Position numbers and translations under genes: made by a program
Source: Rhodoferax lacus
GTDB lineage: Bacteria > Pseudomonadota > Gammaproteobacteria > Burkholderiales > Burkholderiaceae_C
Direction of reading: 5' to 3'
Assembly (NCBI RefSeq): GCF_003415675.1
Contig: NZ_QFZK01000023.1
Coordinates: 1 to 51,180 of the forward strand
DNA: 51,180 nt
Part shown: positions 7,384 to 16,585 of the stretch, piece after piece
Layout of the letters: every line of letters starts with the position of its first letter
Position numbering within the stretch: position 1 is the first letter of the stretch
The notes under the pieces: generated by a model
What the model was told of the DNA's origin: nothing
The model's input: the letters and a program-made list of their open reading frames with translations, nothing else
The model's database searches: none

Positions 7384-8651
7384 ACATCCTGATCCAGGGC
7401 GGCCGCGTCATCGACCCCGCCAGCCAGTTCGATGCACTGGCGGATGTGGCCATTGCCGACGGAAAGATTCTGGCCATCGGCAGCCTGCCCAGTGGCTTTG
7501 TGCCAGAAAAAACGATCAACGCCAGCGGCTGCATCGTGGCCCCCGGTCTTGTCGATTTGTCGGTGCGTCTGGGCGGCATGCTGGCTTCTGAGCTGGCCGC
7601 GGCTGTGGCCGGTGGTGTCACCAGCGTGGTCTGCCCGCCCGACACCGAGCCGGTGCTGGACGTGCCCGGTCTGGTGGAGATGCTGCACTACCGCTCCGAG
7701 CAACTCAGATTAGCCCGCGTGTTCCCGCTGGGTGCGCTTACCCGCAAGCTCGAAGGCGAAGTGCTGGCCGAAATGGCCAGCCTGACCGAGGCCGGTTGCG
7801 TGGGCTTCAGCCAGGCCGAGGTGCCGCTTGCCAACACCCAAGTGACGCAGCGCGCCCTGCAATACGCCAGCACCTTTGGGTTCACGGTGTGGCTGCGCCC
7901 GCAGGAACTGCACCTGGGCAAGGGTGTTGCGGCGAGTGGCGCGCTGGCCACGCGCCTGGGCCTCTCCGGTGTGCCGGTGGCCGCCGAGACGATTGCCCTG
8001 CATACCATTTTCGAGCTGGTGCGTGCCACCCGTGCCCGCGTGCACCTGTGCCGCATCAGCAGTGCTGCTGGCGTGGAGCTGGTGCGCCAGGCCAAGGCGG
8101 AAGGCCTGCCGGTGACTTGCGATGTGAGCATCAACTCGCTGCACCTGACCGATGTGGACATCGGCTTCTTTGACAGCCGCATGCGCGTGACCCCCGTGCT
8201 GCGCCAGCAGCGCGACCGCGACGCCCTGCGCGCGGCCCTGGCCGACGGCACCATCGATGCCCTGGTGTCCGACCACACACCGGTGGATGAAGACGCCAAG
8301 GCCTTGCCCTTTGCCGAGAGCGAACCGGGCGCCACCGGCCTGGAGCTGCTGCTGAGCCTGACGCTGAAGTGGGCCGCCGACAGCGGCGTGGGCCTGTCCG
8401 ATGCCCTGGCCACCATCAGCAGCCGGCCGGCCGGTGTGTTGGGTACGTCGCTGTGCGCGCTGAGCGGTCAGCTGGGAACGTTGGGCGTAGGCCATGTGGC
8501 TGACCTGTGCGTGTTTGACGCCGCCGCACATTGGGAGGTGCAAGCCGCTGCGCTGCGCAGCCAGGGCAAGCACACGCCCTTTGGTGGCTACGAGCTGCCG
8601 GGCCGGGTGCGCGCCACGCTGGTGGGCGGCGCAATAGCCTTTGGCGCCTGA
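7380..8651 (+). CDS. pyrX: Inactive dihydroorotase homologue (PyrX/PyrC')
   Basis: A 423-residue amidohydrolase-fold protein aligned with type I dihydroorotases, but with the metal site destroyed. The expected DxHxH after PGLVD reads DLSVRLGG (Ser61 and Arg63 in place of the two His). The usual His in the IAHVS-like strand is Arg (HLCRISS), and the double-His strand reads SINSLHL. SDHTPVDE near the C-terminus keeps only part of the last metal Asp motif. In Pseudomonas such a protein (PyrC') is catalytically dead and serves as a structural partner of PyrB. The position in the pyrR-pyrB operon supports that role. A functional pyrC must be elsewhere. Confidence 0.88.
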   Translation: MNILIQGGRVIDPASQFDALADVAIADGKILAIGSLPSGFVPEKTINASGCIVAPGLVDLSVRLGGMLASELAAAVAGGVTSVVCPPDTEPVLDVPGLVEMLHYRSEQLRLARVFPLGALTRKLEGEVLAEMASLTEAGCVGFSQAEVPLANTQVTQRALQYASTFGFTVWLRPQELHLGKGVAASGALATRLGLSGVPVAAETIALHTIFELVRATRARVHLCRISSAAGVELVRQAKAEGLPVTCDVSINSLHLTDVDIGFFDSRMRVTPVLRQQRDRDALRAALADGTIDALVSDHTPVDEDAKALPFAESEPGATGLELLLSLTLKWAADSGVGLSDALATISSRPAGVLGTSLCALSGQLGTLGVGHVADLCVFDAAAHWEVQAAALRSQGKHTPFGGYELPGRVRATLVGGAIAFGA

Positions 8652-8671
8652 ACGCTGGGGGCCGGTGCCGG

Positions 8672-10861
8672 TCAGGCTCCGGACTCGCTGCCAGCGTTGA
8701 AGAACTGATAGCGGTTGCGCCCGGCCTGCTTGGCCAGGTACATGGACTGGTCGGCGCGGCGCAGCAGCAAATCCACATGGGTGCCATCGCGCGGGTAGAC
8801 GGCAATGCCCATGCTGGCTGACACCTGGATCAGCGCATCACCCACGGTGACCGGGTCCGCAGCCGCTTGGAGCAGGCGCTCCAGCACGGGCTGGGCATCG
8901 TCCGCTTGCTGCAGGTCCACCAGCACCGCCACAAACTCGTCACCACCGATGCGTGCCAGGGTGTCGCCATCGCGCAGGGCGCCCTTCATGCGCTGCGACA
9001 GCGCTATCAGCAGTTCATCACCCACGCCGTGGCCATGGTGGTCATTCACCGCCTTGAAGCCATCCAGGTCCAGGAACACCACGGCCAGCGTTTGCGCGCG
9101 GCGCTGTGTCTGGCTGATGGCCTGACGCAGACGGTCAGCCAGCAGCAGGCGGTTGGGCAGGTGGGTGAGGGCATCGAAATGCGCCAGGTCTTCCAGCCGC
9201 TTCTGGTAGTTCTTCATGGGCGTGATGTCCACCAGCAGCACCACGTAGTTGCGCACCGTGCCCTGGGCATCGGTGACGGCGCTGATGGTGACCATCTCGG
9301 CATAGGGCTCGCCACTCTTGCGCGTGCTCCAGACCTCGCCACTCCAGTGGCCTTGCGTGCCCAGGTCGCGCCAAAGGGACTCGTAGTAGCCCTCGGAGTG
9401 GGGCCCCTGCTGGAAGATGTGCGCCTGCTGGCCCAGCACCTCCTGGCGGGCATAGCCGGTGATGGTGGTGAAGGCCTTGTTGGCGTCGACGATGCGGGTG
9501 TCGGCATCGGTGATCACAATGCCTTCGCGCACGTGGCTGAACACATTGGCTGACAGTTGCAGTGTGTCGCGTGCCAGCTTGCGCTCGGTGATGTCGGTAA
9601 AGCTGGCTTGCACTGCGGGGGCCCCGGCGTACTGGATCAGGGTGGCGTGCATTTGCACATCAATCACCGACCCATCGAGCTTGAGCAGCTTGATCTCGAC
9701 GGGCGGTGGATCGATGCCGGTTTCTTCCCGCAGCCGCAGGCGCTCCAGCGTACCCCCGCGGTAGTCTGCATGGGTCAGATCCACAATGGACAAACCCATC
9801 AAGTCCTGTGCTGCGGCGGCTCCGAGCGTACTGGCCGCTGCAGGGTTGGCATACACCACCAAGCGGTCCTGGTGCACGATGATGCCCATGGGCAAAAACT
9901 CCACCAGCGAGCGAAAACGTTCCTGGCTGTCGTGCAGGGCGGCTTCTGCGGCCTTGCGCTCGGTGATGTCGCGCAGCACTACATGGATGGCGTCCTGACC
10001 CTGGTACTGGATGGACGTGCCCTGCACCTCCACATCAAAGGCCGTGCCGTCCAGGCGCAAAAACCGCGACTCGGTCATGGGCTGTATGGTCATGCCGCCC
10101 ACAATGGCCTGCATGCGCGAGAGCTGCTGGCTACGGTAGTCGGGGTGAATCAGCGTCTGTGTGCCAGTGCCGATCAGCTCGCTGGCATCACGTGCTCCAA
10201 AGGTGCGGACGGCAGCCGGGTTCGCATACAGGATGGTGCCCATGCGGTGCACCAGCACCGGGTCTGGCGAAAACTCCACCAGCGTGCGGTAACGCGCTTC
10301 GCTGTCACGCAGCTTGCGGGCTTCGGCATCCTTTTCAATGGCGATGCAGGCCAATGCAGCGCATTGCTGGATCAGCACCAGGTCTTCGGTATCCGGCGCG
10401 CGCTGTTCCCGGTAGTAAATGGCAAAGGTGCCCAATACCCGGCCTGTGGCCGAGAGCACCGGTTGCGACCAGCAGGCGGCCAGCCCGGCCTGTGCAGCCA
10501 GCGCTTTGTAGTTCGCCCAATAAGGGTGGCTTGCAATGTCCTCCACCACCACCCGCTCGCCCGTGTAGGCAGCGGTGCCACAGCTGCCCAGGCCGGGACC
10601 TATGGCCATGCCGGTCAGTGCAGCGCTGTAAAACGCAGGCAGGCTGGGTGCAATCACCCGCTCAAAGAAAGTGCCCTGTGCGTCCAGCAGCATCAGGCTG
10701 CACAGGGCGCCGGACCGTTGCTTTTCCAGGCCTTGCAGCAGGGTCTCCAGAATGTCGAGCAGGGGCTCGCTGGCCACCAGCATTTCCAGCACGCGGCTGC
10801 GGCACTCGGCATCCCATTGCACAGGCAAGCCCGGGCCGGGCAGATTGCCGGAAGCCGTCAT
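8672..10861 (-). CDS. GAF-PAS-PAS-PAS-GGDEF diguanylate cyclase
   Basis: A 729-residue soluble protein that should make c-di-GMP from two GTP. Domains in order: GAF (about 20-180), PAS (about 185-305, starting SEARYRTLVEFSPDPVLVH), a near-duplicate PAS (about 310-425, SQERFRSLVEFLPMGIIVH), a third PAS with PAC (about 435-550) and a GGDEF domain (about 560-725). The active-site loop is an intact GGDEF, and RDGD lies exactly five residues before it, matching the RxxD inhibitory I-site. No transmembrane segment is evident. The frame is open to 10891, but ATG 10861 overlaps the HD-GYP stop as ATGA, which favours it. Convergent with pyrX, 20 bases apart. Confidence 0.9.
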   Translation of the reverse strand: MTASGNLPGPGLPVQWDAECRSRVLEMLVASEPLLDILETLLQGLEKQRSGALCSLMLLDAQGTFFERVIAPSLPAFYSAALTGMAIGPGLGSCGTAAYTGERVVVEDIASHPYWANYKALAAQAGLAACWSQPVLSATGRVLGTFAIYYREQRAPDTEDLVLIQQCAALACIAIEKDAEARKLRDSEARYRTLVEFSPDPVLVHRMGTILYANPAAVRTFGARDASELIGTGTQTLIHPDYRSQQLSRMQAIVGGMTIQPMTESRFLRLDGTAFDVEVQGTSIQYQGQDAIHVVLRDITERKAAEAALHDSQERFRSLVEFLPMGIIVHQDRLVVYANPAAASTLGAAAAQDLMGLSIVDLTHADYRGGTLERLRLREETGIDPPPVEIKLLKLDGSVIDVQMHATLIQYAGAPAVQASFTDITERKLARDTLQLSANVFSHVREGIVITDADTRIVDANKAFTTITGYARQEVLGQQAHIFQQGPHSEGYYESLWRDLGTQGHWSGEVWSTRKSGEPYAEMVTISAVTDAQGTVRNYVVLLVDITPMKNYQKRLEDLAHFDALTHLPNRLLLADRLRQAISQTQRRAQTLAVVFLDLDGFKAVNDHHGHGVGDELLIALSQRMKGALRDGDTLARIGGDEFVAVLVDLQQADDAQPVLERLLQAAADPVTVGDALIQVSASMGIAVYPRDGTHVDLLLRRADQSMYLAKQAGRNRYQFFNAGSESGA

Positions 10862-12072
10862 CGCAGGTACAGCCCGGTGTTGATCTTCCACTTGGCAGCC
10901 GATTCACTGCTGACAATGCGCTCCTTGACCGTGGGCTTGGCCAGGTTCAGGTCGCGCGGTGCCACAACCATGTCACGCCGGCTGTCCAGCACCACGCGTA
11001 CCACGGGCAGCAGCAGGTTGGCCTGATTGGTCTCGGTCACGATGGCCACCATGCCGCTGTCGAGCAGCACCAGGGTGCCCACCGGATAAATGCCCACGCA
11101 CTGGATGAAGCGCTGCACCAGTTCGTTGTTGAACTGCTGCTTGGTCCAGCCAAAGATGCGTTGCAGCGCCTGTGAGGGTTCCATGGCGGGCCGGTAGGCA
11201 CGGGTGGAGGTGAGCGCTTCGTACACATCCACAATGGCCGCCATTTGCCCCAGCGGGGCAATCTGGTCACCCTTGAGCCCTGCGGGATAGCCGCCGCCAT
11301 CCATGTGCTCGTGGTGCTGGGCCACGATGGTGAGCGACAGATCCGAGATGCCCTCAATGTCACCCACGATGTCCACGCCATTGCCCACGTGGGCGCGGAT
11401 CTGGGCGAACTCTTCGTCGGTCAGCGGGCCTGCCTTGTTGAGAATGGCGTCGGGCGTGTGCACCTTGCCCACGTCGTGCAGCAAGCCGCCAATGGCGGCC
11501 GCGCGTATGGTGCGGCGGTCCATGCCCATGTGGTGGCAAAAGTTGACCAGCAGCGCACTGACGTTGATGGAATGCTCAAAGGTGTAATGGTCTTTTTGCC
11601 GCACCCGGCCCAGGCAGGAGAGGGCGCCCGGGTTGCGCAGCACCGACTGGATCATCTTCTCGACCACCGGCTCCATGCGCTCGAGCTCCACCATGCGGCC
11701 CATGCGCACATCGGACATCACATCGGTCATGAGGATGCTGGCCTCACTCAGTACCACCTGTGCGGCCACCAGTTCTTCGCTGAGGGATGTGGGCTTGACC
11801 GGCGGCTCGGGGGAGGGCGGCAGGGGTGGCAGATCCAGGTCCAGATCCACATCGAGAGCCGGGGCAGCACTGGCGCCATCGGACTGCACATCCAGACCGC
11901 GCGCGGTGTCTATGGAGACCTTGCGTATGCCGTGGTCAATGATTTTATCAATTTCACTTTGCTGCGCTATCCGGAACTGGTTGACCAGAAAGGGGTGGGC
12001 CATCCATCCACACTCCATGTCGTGGATAAACATGCCAACCCGCAGTTGTTCGGAATCGATGCGTGTGATCAT
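10858..12072 (-). CDS. DUF3391 plus HD-GYP domain c-di-GMP phosphodiesterase
   Basis: A 404-residue protein with an N-terminal DUF3391 domain (about 1-130, starting ITRIDSEQLRVGMFIHDME) interrupted by a Pro/Asp-rich linker, and a C-terminal HD-GYP domain (about 150-345). The metal-binding HD is His199-Asp200 in LLHDVGK, and the second signature reads HHEHMDGGGYP (253-263), matching the HHExxDGxGYP consensus. It should hydrolyse c-di-GMP. Its stop codon overlaps the start of the diguanylate cyclase, so enzymes of opposite activity are translationally coupled. It is divergent from the PAS gene at 12270 across 197 bases. Confidence 0.92.
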   Translation of the reverse strand: MITRIDSEQLRVGMFIHDMECGWMAHPFLVNQFRIAQQSEIDKIIDHGIRKVSIDTARGLDVQSDGASAAPALDVDLDLDLPPLPPSPEPPVKPTSLSEELVAAQVVLSEASILMTDVMSDVRMGRMVELERMEPVVEKMIQSVLRNPGALSCLGRVRQKDHYTFEHSINVSALLVNFCHHMGMDRRTIRAAAIGGLLHDVGKVHTPDAILNKAGPLTDEEFAQIRAHVGNGVDIVGDIEGISDLSLTIVAQHHEHMDGGGYPAGLKGDQIAPLGQMAAIVDVYEALTSTRAYRPAMEPSQALQRIFGWTKQQFNNELVQRFIQCVGIYPVGTLVLLDSGMVAIVTETNQANLLLPVVRVVLDSRRDMVVAPRDLNLAKPTVKERIVSSESAAKWKINTGLYLR

Positions 12073-12269
12073 GGAGCGCTGGGCGGTGTATGCCAGATGC
12101 GTGGGAATCAGTGTATCAGGACCACTTTGGGCAAGGCTTACAGGTGCGTTAGCGCACGTTACGGTTGATGCATGTCAAGCAAGCTGTAGTGTCTGCCCGT
12201 GTTTTTCTTTCAGCCCGCCAAAAAAACGGAGATGATGCGCGGACATACAGGAAACCCCAGCGAGGCCCC

Positions 12270-12791
12270 ATGAACCAGAGTACTCCAGCGCCTGCCCAGC
12301 GTGAGCGCGTGATGCGGGAAGATGACTTCCTGGTCTCCAAGACCGACCTCAAGGGGCGCATCACCTACGGCAACCGCATCTTCATTGAATATTCCGGCTA
12401 CTCCGAGGCCGAGCTGCTGGGACGTCAGCACAACATCGTGCGCCACCCCGACATGCCGCGCGGCGTCTTCCAGTTCCTGTGGCATACGCTGGAATCGAAG
12501 CAGGAGTGCTTTGCCTATGTGAAGAACCGCTCCAAGGACGGTGGCTTCTACTGGGTGTTTGCCAACGTCACCCCTTCCTATGGTGCCGATGGCCGGGTGG
12601 ATGGCTACTTCTCGGTGCGGCGCAAGCCGCGCGCCTCGGCGGTGACTGCGGTCAGCGCCTTGTACCGCCAGATGCTCCAGGAAGAACAGCGTGTGGGAAC
12701 CAAGGCGGCCTGTGCCGCATCCCTGGCACTTTTGAACACCACACTGGCCCAACACGGAGTGAGCTATGAATCCTTCATTCTTTCGGTCTGA
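12270..12791 (+). CDS. Aer-like PAS domain protein
   Basis: A 173-residue protein that is essentially one PAS domain (about residues 20-125) of the aerotaxis-receptor type. It contains DDFLVSKTDLKGRITYGN, the characteristic HNIVRHPDMPRGVF and KNRSKDGGFYWV, and DGYFSVRRKP. In Aer this domain binds FAD and senses redox state, and is fused to membrane and signalling domains. Here the gene ends just after a helical ALYRQM segment, and its last 26 bases overlap the next gene, a methyl-accepting protein. ATG 12270 has GAGG just upstream; the frame is open further to 12165, but without family similarity. FAD binding is inferred. Confidence 0.88.
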   Translation: MNQSTPAPAQRERVMREDDFLVSKTDLKGRITYGNRIFIEYSGYSEAELLGRQHNIVRHPDMPRGVFQFLWHTLESKQECFAYVKNRSKDGGFYWVFANVTPSYGADGRVDGYFSVRRKPRASAVTAVSALYRQMLQEEQRVGTKAACAASLALLNTTLAQHGVSYESFILSV

Positions 12792-14637
12792 GTCCGTGCG
12801 TGCGGTAGCCATCGCACTCGCACTGTTGCTCCTGGGGCTGCTGGCGCAAGTGCTGTGGCTGGGCGTGTCGCCAATGGCCTGGTTGTGCCTGTTGCCAGCC
12901 TTGGTGCTGCTGGCTTGGACGCTGCGGCGCCAGCGCGCCCAGGCCCTGGTGCTGGCCCAGCTCAGCCAGATCGCCTCGGAAGTGGCACATGGCAAGTTTG
13001 ACCACCGCCTGACCCACGTGGCAGAGGGCACCGAACTGGGTGATCTGTGCTGGAACATGAACGACATGCTCGACCAGATCGAGGCCTGCTTCCGTGAACA
13101 GGCTACCGCGCTGGCCAAAGCCGCAGAGGGCAGCTTTGCGCGCCGCTCGCAGACCACCGGCTTGCGCGGCGGATTTTTGGCCTCGCAGCAGGCCACCAAC
13201 GCGTCGCTCTCCAGCATGGAAGACAAGGTCCGCCAGGAGCAGGCCGCCGCATTGGAGAAGCAGGCCACCCTGGCGCGCGAACAACTGGAAGCCAGCCAGA
13301 ACCTGCGCATCAAGATGGCACTGGACAGCTTGCCCGAATGCGTGACGGTCTGCGACGACCAGTCCCTGCTGGTGCACGCCACACCGGCGGCCTTGGCGCT
13401 GCTGCAAAAACTCGCCAGCCCCGGCACCCTGGTGCAAGATTTGTTTGGCCAACGCCTGGGCACCCTGTTCAGCAAGGCAGAACTGGCCAACCGGTTTGAG
13501 GCCGCCACGCGCTCAGGCGAGATGGTGGACATGGAGGTTGCCGGGCGCCAGATCCGCCTGCGCGCCAAGCCCATCCGTTCCGCTTCCAACGCCACCATTG
13601 GCTGGGTCACGCACTGGCAGGACCGCACCGAAGAGCTCGCCTCCGAGCAGGAGCTCGCACACATGGTGGACGCCGCCGGCCAGGGCGACTTCAGCCGGCG
13701 CCTGTCGCTGGACGGCCGGGCCGGTTTCTTTGCCAGCATGTCCTCGGGCATGAACCAGCTCATGGACACCAGCGAACAGGGCTTGCAGGATGTGGCCACG
13801 CTGCTGGCGGCCTTTGCCCAGGGTGACCTGAGCCTGCGCATCCAGCGCAGCTATGCCGGCCTGTTCGGCGAAGTCATGGGCAACGCCAATGCCACCGCCG
13901 ACAGCCTGGCGCGCGTGCTGGGCGAGGTGCGCGCTGCCACCGACGCACTCACAGACGCGGCCTCGCAGGTCAGTGACACCGCCACCTCGCTGTCGCAAGC
14001 GGCCAGCGAGCAGGCGGCCAATGTGGCCCAGACATCGGAATCGGTGGGGGCCATGTCGGTCTCCATCACGCACAACAGTGACAACGCCCGCATCACCAAT
14101 GGCATGGCCACCAAGGCCAACCGCGAGGCCGCAGAAGGCGGAGAAGCGGTGGCGCAAACCGTGCTGGCCATGAAGCAGATTGCCTCGCGCATTGGCATTG
14201 TGGATGACATCGCCTACCAGACCAACCTGCTGGCGCTCAACGCCGCCATTGAGGCCGCGCGCGCTGGAGAACACGGCAAGGGCTTTGCCGTGGTGGCGGC
14301 CGAGGTGCGCAAGCTGGCCGAGCGCAGCCAGACCGCGGCCAAGGAGATTGGCGAGTTGGCAGCCAGCAGCGTGGCCACCGCCGAGCGCGCAGGTACCCTG
14401 CTGGAAGCCATCGTGCCCAGCATCCAGAAGACCAGCGAGCTGGTGCAGGAGATTGCCGCGGCCAGCAGTGAGCAAAGCGAAGCGGTGGAGATGATCAGCG
14501 GCGCCATGGGCCAGCTCAGCCAGGCCACGCAGCAAAACGCCTCGGCCTCCGAAGAGCTGGCTGCCACCAGCGAAGAGCTGTCGGCGCAGGCCGGGCAGCT
14601 GCAGCAGTCGATCGACTTCTTCAAGATCGGCGGCTGA
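12766..14637 (+). CDS. Methyl-accepting chemotaxis protein without periplasmic sensor
   Basis: A 623-residue chemoreceptor. Two hydrophobic segments (about 12-33 and 36-53) are separated by only a few residues, so there is no periplasmic ligand domain. HAMP-like helices follow, a PAS-like part (about 185-285), further HAMP-like repeats (about 300-390), and a C-terminal signalling hairpin. The hairpin tip has DDIAYQTNLLALNAAIEAAR and GFAVVAAEVRKLAERSQ, which binds CheA/CheW. The start has GGAG 6 bases upstream and lies inside the end of the PAS gene. The pair looks like an Aer receptor encoded as two polypeptides. The ligand is unknown; an internal redox or energy signal is likely. Confidence 0.9.
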   Translation: MNPSFFRSESVRAVAIALALLLLGLLAQVLWLGVSPMAWLCLLPALVLLAWTLRRQRAQALVLAQLSQIASEVAHGKFDHRLTHVAEGTELGDLCWNMNDMLDQIEACFREQATALAKAAEGSFARRSQTTGLRGGFLASQQATNASLSSMEDKVRQEQAAALEKQATLAREQLEASQNLRIKMALDSLPECVTVCDDQSLLVHATPAALALLQKLASPGTLVQDLFGQRLGTLFSKAELANRFEAATRSGEMVDMEVAGRQIRLRAKPIRSASNATIGWVTHWQDRTEELASEQELAHMVDAAGQGDFSRRLSLDGRAGFFASMSSGMNQLMDTSEQGLQDVATLLAAFAQGDLSLRIQRSYAGLFGEVMGNANATADSLARVLGEVRAATDALTDAASQVSDTATSLSQAASEQAANVAQTSESVGAMSVSITHNSDNARITNGMATKANREAAEGGEAVAQTVLAMKQIASRIGIVDDIAYQTNLLALNAAIEAARAGEHGKGFAVVAAEVRKLAERSQTAAKEIGELAASSVATAERAGTLLEAIVPSIQKTSELVQEIAAASSEQSEAVEMISGAMGQLSQATQQNASASEELAATSEELSAQAGQLQQSIDFFKIGG

Positions 14638-14706
14638 AGCGTGGCCCTTGCAGCCGGATAACTTTCAAGCCGCGCTCTGGTTGGCCACCACCTTGGGTGT
14701 GCAAAC

Positions 14707-16398
14707 TCAGAAGGGCACGCTCAACTGGAGCCACCAGCGGGTGGTCTCCAGGCTGCCGTCCTGGTCACGGCCTGTCACAGTGCGGTTGGGGTTGCGGCCT
14801 ATGCGCTGGGCAACAGTTGCCAAGAGAGTGGCGCCATAAGGCCCTTTCCAGCCCAGCGACAGGCCAAAGCCGGAGAGGCTGTAGTCGCTTTTGCGGCTGT
14901 TCACGTGGCCGGTGTCATAGAAGCCGCTGAGCAAAAAGCCCTGGGGCAGCGCAAGGCGCAAATCCAGGTTGACCAATTGCCCCTGATCGCCCGCCCCCTC
15001 ATTGGCCGGGTAGGCCCGCACGCCGTTGGCACCCCCCAGGTAAAAGCCCTCGGCAGCGTCCAGGCGCTGGTCGGTGATCTGTCCGCCAAGCGAGGCCAGC
15101 AGGCTGAGTGAGGGCGTGATGGTCTGGATGCGCTTGAGGTGGTAGCCCCACTTCTGAAAGCTCTTCGCAAGGGTGGTGTTTTCGGCAAGGTCCAGGTTGC
15201 CGTAATCGAGGGCACCACTGACCAGAGAGAGGGACGCCGTGTTGTAGCCGCCACCACCCAGCGCGTCGTGCAAGTTGCCGCTCAAGACAAGGCTAAGGTC
15301 ATCGATCTGGTAGTCGGACTGCACCTCCTGGTTGGCCTCGTTGTGGTAACGCCTGCGGTCGTAGGCCAGGCCCATGGAGAGATTCTGCCAACGCGAGCGG
15401 ATGAGTGGGTAGCTTGCCTCCAGTCCTGCGCCTTCGGAGTTGCCGCTGGCCTGGAGTGCGGAAAACTCGGCGCTTGTGAGCCGGTAGTTGAACTGGGAGG
15501 CATTGACCCCCACGCGCAGCCCGTTCGCGGTCACCGGCACGCTGTAGGCCAGGCGCACATAGTCGGAGCCCTCGGAGTGCAACACATCGCCGGACAGCCT
15601 GTCGCCCAGGCCCAGCGGGCTGTTGAGCTTGGCGCTGAGGATGATGCGCTCACTGCCGGTGCTGCGTGCACCCTGGTTGTCCATCTGCACATCGGCGGAC
15701 AGCAGGGGTTGGTCGGTAAATTTCAGCACCAGTGCGGTCTGCCCGTCCGCCGTGCCTTCACTGAGTGCGCCGCTCACCGAAACGCCCGGCAGGTCATCGG
15801 CCAGCAACAACACACGCTCCACTGCGGCAACGTTGAGCGGTGCGCCTTCCTTGAGGTTGGCGGCGGCGATTGCCAGCACATTGCTCATTTTCAGGCGCAC
15901 GGGTTCGGGGCCGGATGTGTTGGCACCCGAAAACACCGCTTCAACAATCTGGATGTGCACCTCACCACCGGCAACGTCCTGCCGGGGCAGGAAGGCACGC
16001 GCCACCCAGCCCGCCTCGCGGTAGCTGGCCGCCACAGCGGCCGCAGCGGCCCGCAACTCTTCAAATCGCAGCGGACGGTTCAGGTAAGGCTGCACCACGC
16101 CCAGCAGTTGCGCATTGGACAGCAGTGTGTTGCCCGTAAAGCGGAAGCCGCTGACGGTGACCACCTCGCGGCTGTCCGGGCCCATGCCTTCTGTGGTTTG
16201 CGGGATGGTGAATTGGGGTTGCTTGGGCGGCTCGTCGCGAACACGCTCGCGCTCAATTTGTTGGCGCAGGGCGCCGGCGCCGGGCGCGACCTGCGCCTGG
16301 GCAGCGTCCCAGGCCAGCAGGGCACACACCAGGATGCCTGGCCAGGCCGGTGCAGCGGCCTTGTATGCATTGAGACTTGATGTGGTGCAGGTTGTCAT
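14707..16398 (-). CDS. ShlB/FhaC/HecB-type two-partner secretion outer-membrane transporter (TpsB, Omp85 superfamily)
   Basis: A 563-residue protein with a signal peptide ending near AWDAAQAQ, a proline-rich linker, POTRA domains (about 75-240; VTVSGFRFTGNTLLS marks the first) and a C-terminal beta-barrel. The barrel has the family loop motif GANGVRAYPANEG (the VRGY-like L6 tip) and ends with the terminal Phe of outer-membrane barrels. Such proteins export large TpsA proteins across the outer membrane. No TpsA with a TPS domain is visible; the neighbours upstream on the same strand are two repeat lipoproteins with the same promoter-like element. ATG 16398 gives a proper signal peptide; the frame is open to 16497. 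Confidence 0.88.
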   Translation of the reverse strand: MTTCTTSSLNAYKAAAPAWPGILVCALLAWDAAQAQVAPGAGALRQQIERERVRDEPPKQPQFTIPQTTEGMGPDSREVVTVSGFRFTGNTLLSNAQLLGVVQPYLNRPLRFEELRAAAAAVAASYREAGWVARAFLPRQDVAGGEVHIQIVEAVFSGANTSGPEPVRLKMSNVLAIAAANLKEGAPLNVAAVERVLLLADDLPGVSVSGALSEGTADGQTALVLKFTDQPLLSADVQMDNQGARSTGSERIILSAKLNSPLGLGDRLSGDVLHSEGSDYVRLAYSVPVTANGLRVGVNASQFNYRLTSAEFSALQASGNSEGAGLEASYPLIRSRWQNLSMGLAYDRRRYHNEANQEVQSDYQIDDLSLVLSGNLHDALGGGGYNTASLSLVSGALDYGNLDLAENTTLAKSFQKWGYHLKRIQTITPSLSLLASLGGQITDQRLDAAEGFYLGGANGVRAYPANEGAGDQGQLVNLDLRLALPQGFLLSGFYDTGHVNSRKSDYSLSGFGLSLGWKGPYGATLLATVAQRIGRNPNRTVTGRDQDGSLETTRWWLQLSVPF

Positions 16399-16490
16399 AC
16401 GGCATCCAGTTGATTGCTTGGCAAACTTCAGTGCATGCACGCTGGTGTGTGCGATGGAACCAAACCCTCCCGTGGTGTCTGGCGAAGGGA

Positions 16491-16519
16491 ATTTCACATG
16501 GATAAAATTTTTTGGGCAA
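16491..16519 (-). promoter_or_regulatory. Promoter-like element, copy 1 (upstream of the TpsB gene)
   Basis: Read on the minus strand, TTGCCC (16514-16519) and TGAAAT (16491-16496) are 17 bases apart, as for a sigma-70 promoter with weak boxes. The same block, including flanking bases (GCTTG before, CCATG in the spacer), recurs upstream of both lipoprotein genes. The predicted start lies about 85 bases before the TpsB ATG. Promoter activity is inferred from spacing and conservation. Confidence 0.5.
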
Positions 16520-16547
16520 GCATTGGTCTGCTGATCAGCCCCTATTC

Positions 16548-16570
16548 AAGCCAGCGCCGGGCGCTGGCTT
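16548..16570. other. Strong hairpin downstream of the 5-repeat lipoprotein gene
   Basis: A perfect 10-bp stem, AAGCCAGCGC (16548-16557) / GCGCTGGCTT (16561-16570), with a 3-base loop lies 16 bases after the stop of the lipoprotein gene at 16586. It could end transcription or protect the 3' end. On neither strand is it followed by a T-run, so it is not a classical intrinsic terminator. Confidence 0.45.
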
Positions 16571-16585
16571 TGGGGCGCCGGGCAA

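Noticed and set aside
16548..16570. The strong hairpin considered as a classical terminator.
   Set aside because: The stem is good but no T-run follows on either strand, so it is reported only as a hairpin.
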